Positions 56,906-64,000 of a stretch of DNA of 64,000 nucleotides are shown here, in pieces. The stretch is from Maratus speciosus (lineage: Eukaryota; Arthropoda; Arachnida; Araneae; Salticidae). Position 1 is the stretch's first letter, and every line of letters starts with the position of its first letter. Both the position numbers and the translations under genes were made by a program. Location: positions 619,263,800 to 619,327,799 of the forward strand of contig OZ010791.1 in the NCBI GenBank assembly GCA_963932465.1. Reading direction: 5' to 3'. A model generated the notes under the pieces. The model ran no database searches. It had not been told where the DNA came from and saw nothing but the letters and a program-made list of their open reading frames with translations.

Positions 56906-57082
56906 GGATATACAGTAGGTTCTCTCAAATACGCACAGCTTGGGACTAGAGGTAGTGCAGATTTAGTAGTCACCATGAATCAGTAATTTTGCCCCTACAT
57001 CTGAACTAAAAGTTTCGGTATTTTTCGGTTAGCCGGGCACCAGTATTACATATGCATATGTATGTCTATACACATGAATTTT

Positions 57083-57150
57083 GTGTATGTATATATATAT
57101 ATATATACATATATGTGGATATATATGTATATATGTGTATATATACAATA
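57083..57150. repeat. TA/TATG microsatellite
   Basis: Alternating TA, TG and GTATAT units, just beyond the 3' end of the LINE fragment. Confidence 0.85.
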
Positions 57151-57152
57151 TC

Positions 57153-57345
57153 ATCATCATTATCATCAACCGTTTTCAATCCACTGCTAGATGTAGGTCT
57201 CCCCCAGATTTTTCCAATGTTTTCTGTCAAGTGCTTTAGTCATCCAATTTACACTGCCTACTTTTCTGATTTCATCACTCCATCTTACTTGAGGTCGTCT
57301 TGTTGGCCGTTTTACATCTCTGGGATACCACTGTAGGGTGTTTGT
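57153..57345 (-). pseudogene. LINE reverse-transcriptase C-terminus, 3' part
   Basis: Minus strand: TLQWYPRDVKRPTRRPQVRW, SDEIRKVGSVNWMTKALDRK, HWKNLGETYI then stop, followed by a GATGATAATGATGATG tail. The RRP..RW.D.I...W......R..W..L.E.Y pattern is the conserved C-terminal end of RTE/I-like LINE polyproteins. The 5' continuation is displaced to 63944 by the 6.6-kb insertion. Confidence 0.85.
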
Positions 57346-57699
57346 TAGTGATGGGCGATAACGAGATGTTTTTCTCGATTCTCTCGATTGTATGGACACC
57401 TCGATAGTTTTCGATTGTGTAAATATTTTCTCGATGACTCCAGTTTGCCAACTGCTTTTATACTTCATAAATTTATCAAGAATCGTCTGCAGGTAAACTG
57501 GAATGAGTCGGCGTTAATAAGGACTAAGTGGTTTCGCCCGCTAGCGGGCCCTTCCTTTAGTCGGGGCCTCTAATTTATACGTAATCTTGTAATATGACAT
57601 CTCGAACTGGCTTCCCGCTATATAAGGCACTGTATAGCAGGCGTGGTGTGCACGGACTATAAAATGTTGTAAAAAAAATAATCTCGAACCGGATCCCTG

Positions 57700-58440
57700 G
57701 GGGGGGGGGGGGTCAAGGTGAGGGGAGGAGCACAGCAGCAGCATAATAGGAATAAGTCGTCATGGGGCATTAGGCCTTTCCAACTATATGTCACATGGCA
57801 CATGAGCGATCTCGATCTGAATTTATAAAAATGCCCTCCCAGTGGGGGCAAAGTGGGGGGAGGGGCGCGGGAGGTGCATAACGTGGGTAAGTGGTCGCAG
57901 ACCTTTCCGACAATATATCACAAGGGGGTCTCTGGTAAATTTAGAAAAGTCACATGAAAGTTCACGGCTAAATTTATAAAAATGGCCCCCGTGGGACAAA
58001 GTTGGGGGGGAGAGGACCGCGGGAGGTGCATAAAATGAGTAAGTGGTCACAGACCTTTCCAACAATATGTCACATGAGGGGTCTCGGCTAAATTTAGAAA
58101 AATATCCCCATGGAGGCAAAGTGTAGGGGGGGGGGGCGGTTACCGGAGGTGCATAACATCAATAAGTAGTCTCAGACCTTTTCAGCGATATGTCACATGA
58201 GGGGTCTTGGCTAAATATAGAAAAGTACACCCGTGGGGGCAAAATGGGGAGGGTGGACACCGGAGGTGCATAATATCAATAAGTAGTCACAGACCTTTCC
58301 AACGATATGTCACATGAGGGGTCTTGGCTAAATTTAGAAAAGTTCCCCGGTGGGGGGCAAAGTGGGGGGGGGGGGGTGCATAACATGAATAAGTGGTCAC
58401 AGGCCTTTCCAATATGTAACATGAGGAGTGTCAGCAAAAT
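57700..58440 (+). repeat. ~115-bp satellite in copy 2
   Basis: About six units with GACCTTTCCAACAATATGTC, ACATGAGGGGTCTCGGCTAA and a CCCCCGTGGGGGCAAAG palindrome, the same type as in copy 1. Confidence 0.88.
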
Positions 58441-58789
58441 TTAGAACAAGTGGTAAGTGTGATCACAGATCGCACAAAGGGTTTCGTTTAATATTCCTTT
58501 CAAAACACTTTTTCTTTTTGAAAAATCTGTTAGTTCCACATTTCGCAACCAGGGGGCACACTCGATTCTAAACAAACATCTATCCGAACGAAAACCCGTT
58601 TTACACACTATCCGTAGATATATTAGTCGAGGGGAATGGGCCCATAGCACCCGAGATCAGTAGGCGCACCTGGCAGTAAAAAATGGAACTAAAATATGTA
58701 AGGCTATGGTACATAATATGAAAGAAGGTTCAAGTGTCGGCAAAAGTTGGAAAATTTCTCCCCTGGTTAAAAGGGCGGAGGTTAGAAAA

Positions 58790-59607
58790 ATTACTTAAAA
58801 TACACAAGTTAGAGCCCGGAGGGGTTAATTATTATATAAAACTTTTTAAAGATTTTATGATTTGTCGTGTGGTCTGAGGTATTCAACTATACGTATGTAA
58901 AATTTCATGTCTCCAACTTAATTAGGGACTCTCTTAGAAAGAATTGCTTCAAATACATGTATGGTAGCTCAAAGTGTTAAACGTAAGACTTTTTCAAGAT
59001 TTTATGATTTGTCGCTTGGCCTCAGGTGTTCTGCTATAAGTATGCAAAATTTAAAATCTCCAATTTAATTGGGGGCTCAGTTAGAAAGAATTGCTTAAAA
59101 TACACGAGCTGGAGTTGAAAGGGTTAAACATAAAACTTTTTCAAAATTTATTATTTGATGCGTAATCTGGGAAGTTGAGCTATAAGTATGCAAAATTTCA
59201 CGCCTCCAATCTAAATAGGGGCTCACTTAGAAAGAATTTTTTAAAATACACATGTGGGAGCCCAAAAGGTTAAATATGCGACTTTTTCAAAATTTTATGA
59301 TTTGTCGTTTGATGTGAGGTATTCAGCTATATGCAAAATTTCACGCCTCCAATCTAATTAGAGGCTTACATAGAAAGAACTGTTTAAAATATACATGTGG
59401 GAGCCCAAAGGGTTAAATGTACGACTTTTTCAAAATTTTACGATTCGTCGTATGATGTGTGGTGTTCATCTATAAGTATGCAAAATTTCAAGTCTCCAAC
59501 ATGTATAGTTTCTGAGAACGGGCTCTGTGACAGACAGACAGACGGACGGACTGACAGACCGACAGAGGAGTGAGACGAATAGGGTTTCGTCAGATGAACG
59601 AAACCCT
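58790..59607 (+). mobile_element. Hairpin-ended repeat (family D)
   Basis: Five roughly 147-bp monomers (landmark TTTTATGATTTGTCG), then GACAGACAGACAGACGGACG, and terminal hairpin AGGGTTTCGT (59581-59590), loop CAGATGA, ACGAAACCCT (59598-59607), 10 of 10 pairs. No matching left end was found, so it may be truncated on the left. Confidence 0.85.
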
Positions 59608-60660
59608 AAAAATGCCCCGGTGGCAAAGTGGGGAAAAGGGCAGGTAGGTGCATAATATGAATAAGTGGATTTTCTAATGATGTATCACATGAAGAGTGTC
59701 GACAAAAGTTAGGAAAGTGCTCCCCCCACCCCCCCCCCCCACCCAAGGGGCCAACTACCGCACTCCCCGGAATACAACCCAACTTTTTGAAATTTCATGT
59801 ATTATAAATAATACCGGGTGGCTCCGTAAAAAAATCCGATCTAAAATGATGAGAATGCAAAAAAGTTTGAAAACGACCCCCCCCCCCCTCACAGTGAGAG
59901 CAAAATTGGGGAGGGGGAGATGAAAGTCTCATAATATGAAAGAGTTATCCAAGAGCTTTTCTATGATATGTCACATGACGGGTTCAAAAAATGTTTGAAA
60001 ATTGCTTCCCCGACCCCTCTCCCCAGTGGGCCCACTCTTTCGCCCCGGAATTGATGCAGCCCCCACTTTCAAAATTTTTATGTTTAATAAATAATAAATA
60101 CCGGAAGACCCCATAAAAAAAATTCACATCTAAAATGCTATTTATCATAGAAATCGCTACGGTTTTAAAAATTTGTTCGCCCCTCCCCACCCCCAAAATT
60201 CAATTTTGGGGGAAGAAAGATTCATAATATGAAAGAGTAGTCAGAAAGATTTGCGAAGATATATCACATGAGAGGTTTCATAAAAGTTTGAAAATTGCAC
60301 CCCTGTGGGTCCACTCTCACGCCCCTTGAATACTCCCGGAATTCCCCCAACTTATATTTAATAAGTATTATTTTTCTGAAGGCTCCGACAAAAAACCCAT
60401 TTAAATGATAATTATTCTAGATATCGCTACAGTTTTAAAGATTTGTCCGCGCACACCCTCACCCCCCGCATCCTGAAATTCCATTGTGAATGGGAGAAAG
60501 GTTCATAATATGAAAGGGTTGTCAAATTCCGATGATGTATCACATGACGTGTTCTCGGTAAAAATTTGAAAATTCCCCCCCCCCCCCGTATGTCCACTCT
60601 TGCGCCCCCCGAAACTCACCAATCTCTGCCTTTGAATTTTTTTTATTTAATACATAATAT
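59608..60660 (+). repeat. 250-300 bp satellite units in copy 2
   Basis: TTCATAATATGAAAGAGT, CACATGACGGGTTC and ATTTATCGGAAGGCTCC recur about every 280 bp. The same units lie at 48.2-48.8 and 51.2-51.8 kb. Confidence 0.8.
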
Positions 60661-60689
60661 TTATCGGAAGGCTCCATCATTTCACTGCT

Positions 60690-61190
60690 CATTGTTATAC
60701 CTATCTCTCTTTCCAGCTCTCCCCTCGATATCTCTTCTCGGCCCTTCTTGACCGAGAACGAGAAATCAGTTTTCTTGACAATCATCGAGAGTAACATGTC
60801 GAGAATGGAAGAAAAGTGATTTCCCATTCTCGGCCTTAGTTAGAACCGAGAAGACATATCTCGAGGTAAGCGAGAGGTTTTCATGGAGGAGAGGTATCTC
60901 TCGAGATAAACGAAAGGTTTGCATCGAGCAGACTTTAGTTGAGGTGCGAGAGAGAATTGAATGAGCATATTCCATCTACGTCATGATTACGTAGGCTGGG
61001 TTGGCTAGCGTAAAGGAGGGAAGTCACCGAAATGAATGTGATGTAAATCCCAGCTTAGAAAAACAGTAATGGAGCCCTTTCTTATGAGTTAGAAGTTCTT
61101 TGGGTATTTATTTAGCTTTCACAGTCAGATTGACACTTGGTGCGTTTTTGGTTTAAGTCATAGTTTCTCAAAGAAGGATACAGATTAGGA
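60690..61190. repeat. TCTCG-rich block in copy 2
   Basis: ATCTCGAGGTAAGCGAGAGG-type motifs; the right part GGTTTAAGTCATAGTTTCTC is the inverted counterpart of 50755-50775 in copy 1. Confidence 0.7.
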
Positions 61191-61559
61191 GGCGTGTGAT
61201 TTTGTTACATATATTTAAGTTGAAAAGGGTTTAATTCAGTTTGTGTGGGGGCATTTTTCCATTTTTACGTTCATCTATCTTTACAAGAAGGAAGTATTGG
61301 ATTCATGATAAATTGGTCAGTTTTTAGAAAATATCTGTCTTTTATGTGACAAAAATTTTGATAACGCTCTATCTCAAGAAGTAATACACAAAATTTAATA
61401 ATACTTCATATTCAGTTAGACCTAGATGTAAAATGGTGTTGATTTGTTTGTTGTGCAAATAGGCCAACAGGTAACGCTGCTATATTTCAAAAACTAATGC
61501 ACGGAATTTAATCAAACTTCATTAGCTATTGCTAGAGATTGGAACCAATTCCTTGTTAG

Positions 61560-62780
61560 ACAGGTTCACTCTTAGCAAATATATTTGTCTGGTTCCCTTT
61601 CCGATAAAGCTCTTTTGTTTTCGATCAACTTTGAAATTCTACAGCATTAGAAATTTAGGGTAACTTTGATCTGTATTAAATCGTTTGCCTTTACCGAAAA
61701 AAGGAAAATGCTGTTCGATTCTAATGAGTTCGTGAATGTCTCACAAAGATACTACTTTGGATTTAGGTACAGATAGGGAACAGTCATGTTAGAGGCCCAT
61801 TTAGAACCTGGAAATCAATTCCGTTTTAGACAGATTCCGTCTTAGCTGGTTTGTCTAGTTATCCTCCCATTTTTTGATAAAGCTCTTTTTCTTTTGACCA
61901 ACCAGAAAATTCCACAGAATTAGACACGCATTCAACATTTAGGAACTTTTCCTCAATCAAACCTTTTACTTTTATCGAAAATGTGAAAATGCAAATCGAT
62001 TCTAGCTAATGCACCTGAGGATAAAAATGAGTTAGAAAGGCGCTACTTTAGATTTGGGTACAGACAACGAAGAGTTATGTTTCAATCGCTAGGGACCAAA
62101 GACCAATTCCGTTTTAGACAGTTTCCCTCTTAGCTGGTATCTTTATGCGGTTATCCTTCCATTTTTGGATACAATGCACCTGAGAATAAAATTGAGTTTT
62201 TAAATGAATCAAAAAGTAACTACTTTGGATTTAAGTACAAGTACAAACAGAAAAAAATATTTTGGAATCATTAGGGAATGGAAACCGGTTTCCGTCTTAG
62301 GTAGGTTCCCACTTAGCTGGTATATGAGTCCGGTTATCCTTCTGTTTTTCGGTAAAGTTCTTTTGTTTTCGATTAATGGTGAAATTCCCCAATATTAAGC
62401 TCGCATTTACGAAAATTTGAAACATTTGCCTTTAAAGAAAAAAGGAAAAAATTCGATCCTAGCTAATACGCTTGAGAATAAAAATAAGATCGTTAATGAG
62501 TCAGAAAGTAACTATTTTTAATTGGAATGCAAATTTAAAGAATCATTTTGGCATCGATAGGGAGTGGTAAGCAGTTTCCGGTTTACACAGGTTCCCTTTT
62601 TAGCAAGTATATTTGTCTGGTTTTTCTTCCCCTTTTTCGATAAAGCTCTTTTTTTTTCGATCAACGGGAAATCTTACAGCATTAGATATTTAGGGGAACT
62701 TTAACTTGTATCAAATTTTTGCCTTTATCGAAAATGTGAAAAAGCTATTCAATTCTATCGAATGCGCCATAATTACGCGA
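61560..62780 (+). repeat. ~275-bp tandem array in copy 2
   Basis: About four to five diverged units with GATAAAGCTCTTTTGTTTTC, ACAGCATTAGA-ATTTAGG, CTACTTTGGATTTAGGTACA and CAATTCCGTTTTAGACAG. It is not seen in copy 1. Confidence 0.8.
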
Positions 62781-63943
62781 TTTAGACATCGCACTTTCAT
62801 TAAAAATAAAAGGGAACTTATAACAAAACAAAATTAGCAAAAAGATATTACAATCCTTGAATAATTTAAATAATATTTTTAAAAGTAGGTAAATGAACTG
62901 AAAGTATTTTCTTAAGTTATTTAGCGTTCCAAAATAGCGTTGTTCTTACCATTAAAACTTTGAACATATTTCTTGATAACATATTGATCTTATATTTGAA
63001 AAACTTGTTTGAAAAGAGTGTTTTGAAAAATTCTGAGAGGTTGGGATTAACGTGTTCAACTCATTTTGCTGGCATCTGGTTCATCTGTAGTACTCTCAAT
63101 TTACTAGACTTGCATACATAATACACATTGCCATACATAAAATAAAATTTGATATGAAAATCCATGATACTTATTATTAATATGCTCAAACATTACAAAC
63201 TTAAAATGTTTTACAGTGTTTTATCGAAACATTAGTATGCACACTTTATTAAAGAAATTTATACGGAACATATCTTAAAGATATTAATCATTTAGAGTTT
63301 ATTGGCCTGTATTAAAATATAGAATGGCACATAATATTCGAAAGATAAATACTATAGCGGAGATGTTGTAACATTAAAGTTAATTTCTTAAACGCATTTC
63401 TAACAATTTGTTAATTGTCATAAACCATTAGTACAGAAAAGGGGGTAGGTTTAGGGATTAACATTTCTTTCAGAAGGCTTAAAAACTGATAAGATGTATT
63501 ACATAACAAGTTGTATTAAGATTATTAACAAATGTTAGAATACAGCTTTCTAAAGGCTTCATATCAGGTGCCCCTCCATGAATTGAAGTTGAATGAAAGA
63601 GTTAATGAAAACGATAGCAGCAAACTACATTACTGCTTCTGTTTTTTCACAACCTTTCATTTAGCTTCAAAGGAAGATCTTTTTTCAGAGCATCTCAGTG
63701 TTAAATTTACATCGATTTCTTGGTATGTTGTTTTACTCCATCTATCTTTAGTTGCCACGTATTTACTAAAAACTTAAAAATTACTCTATTAGCCTGTAAA
63801 ATAATAATCAATAATCGATTGTAAAAACATCTCGATTGTCTCGATTGTAGATTCCGGGAAGTAATCGATGACTGTATCGATTGTATTTTTTTACGATGAC
63901 GATTTTTCTCGATTGGTAAAATCTCGAGAATCACCCATCACTA

Positions 63944-64000
63944 GTGTTTGTGCTCCATCTATTGTCTTGTCTTCTTGCAGTGTGCCCAGCCCATTTCCAT
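63944..64000 (-). pseudogene. LINE fragment, 5' continuation at window edge
   Basis: Minus strand MGWAHCKKTRQ with a stop, then joining in sequence (not cleanly in frame) to the fragment at 57153-57345. It resembles the W.GH.AR..D.RW block preceding the RTE/I-like C-terminus. Runs off the window. Confidence 0.65.

Larger units (their letters stand above)
57346..63943 (+). mobile_element. Satellite-filled 8-bp-target element (hAT-like), copy 2, 6,598 bp
   Basis: Ends TAGTGATGGGCGATAACG / TCGAGAATCACCCATCACTA with a perfect 8-bp duplication GTGTTTGT (57338-57345, 63944-63951). It splits a LINE fragment. Internal order: roughly 115-bp satellite, hairpin-ended repeat D, 250-300 bp units, TCTCG block, roughly 275-bp array, right end. 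No transposase seen. Confidence 0.92.

Noticed and set aside
63532..63777. 81-codon frame near the right end of copy 2
   Set aside because: No recognisable similarity and located inside the hAT-like element; too little evidence for a gene.

Overview
This is AT-rich animal nuclear DNA. It holds the 3' two thirds of one very large gene on the minus strand, plus a dense, deeply nested collection of transposable elements and satellite arrays in its introns. Long introns with canonical GT-AG junctions, mariner/pogo, hAT-like, piggyBac-like, hairpin-ended and tRNA-derived repeats, and long homopolymer G/C tracts in AT-rich DNA all suggest an arthropod with a large genome. An arachnid is my best guess, but the sequence does not settle the species.

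The gene is a class-5 P4-ATPase (phospholipid flippase) of the ATP10A/B/D type. Fourteen exons (2,306 nt, about 768 codons) run from 53685 down to 1717, and all internal reading phases agree. They encode the end of the linker after the phosphorylation site, the nucleotide-binding domain, the phosphorylation-domain motifs TGDKQ and GDGAND, and membrane segments M5 to M10. The N-terminal exons (M1-M4, actuator domain, DKTGT aspartate) lie beyond position 53685, probably past 64000, and the cytosolic C-terminal tail lies left of position 1717. The gene is therefore open at both ends.

Repeat layout, left to right: an exact 86-bp tandem duplication and a 32-bp array (0.3-1.1 kb); the end of a hairpin-ended repeat (1.5-1.7 kb); a tRNA-derived SINE with 14-bp target-site duplications (3.8-4.1 kb); a Tigger/pogo element inside a hairpin-ended repeat (4.85-7.66 kb); three nested terminal-inverted-repeat elements with 29-31 bp satellite arrays (8.2-14.6 kb); a Ty3/gypsy-like integrase relic cut by two insertions (19.9-21.7 kb); an inverted pair of tRNA-like SINEs (22.3-22.9 kb); a piggyBac-like MITE (23.3-23.5 kb); a roughly 325-bp satellite with higher-order structure in a hairpin-ended element (26.4-29.8 kb); a second hairpin-ended family (33.9-35.2 kb, again at 48.9-50.7 kb); an unclassified transposon with long inverted ends and a decayed transposase (35.8-38.3 kb); a poly-G-rich MITE family (20.8 and 43.4 kb); two copies of a roughly 6-kb satellite-filled element with perfect 8-bp target duplications (47.1-53.2 and 57.3-63.9 kb); and a hAT-like element carrying a piggyBac-like MITE (55.0-56.2 kb).

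I see no second host gene. Besides the flippase exons, the recognisable coding sequence is decayed transposon or retrotransposon protein.
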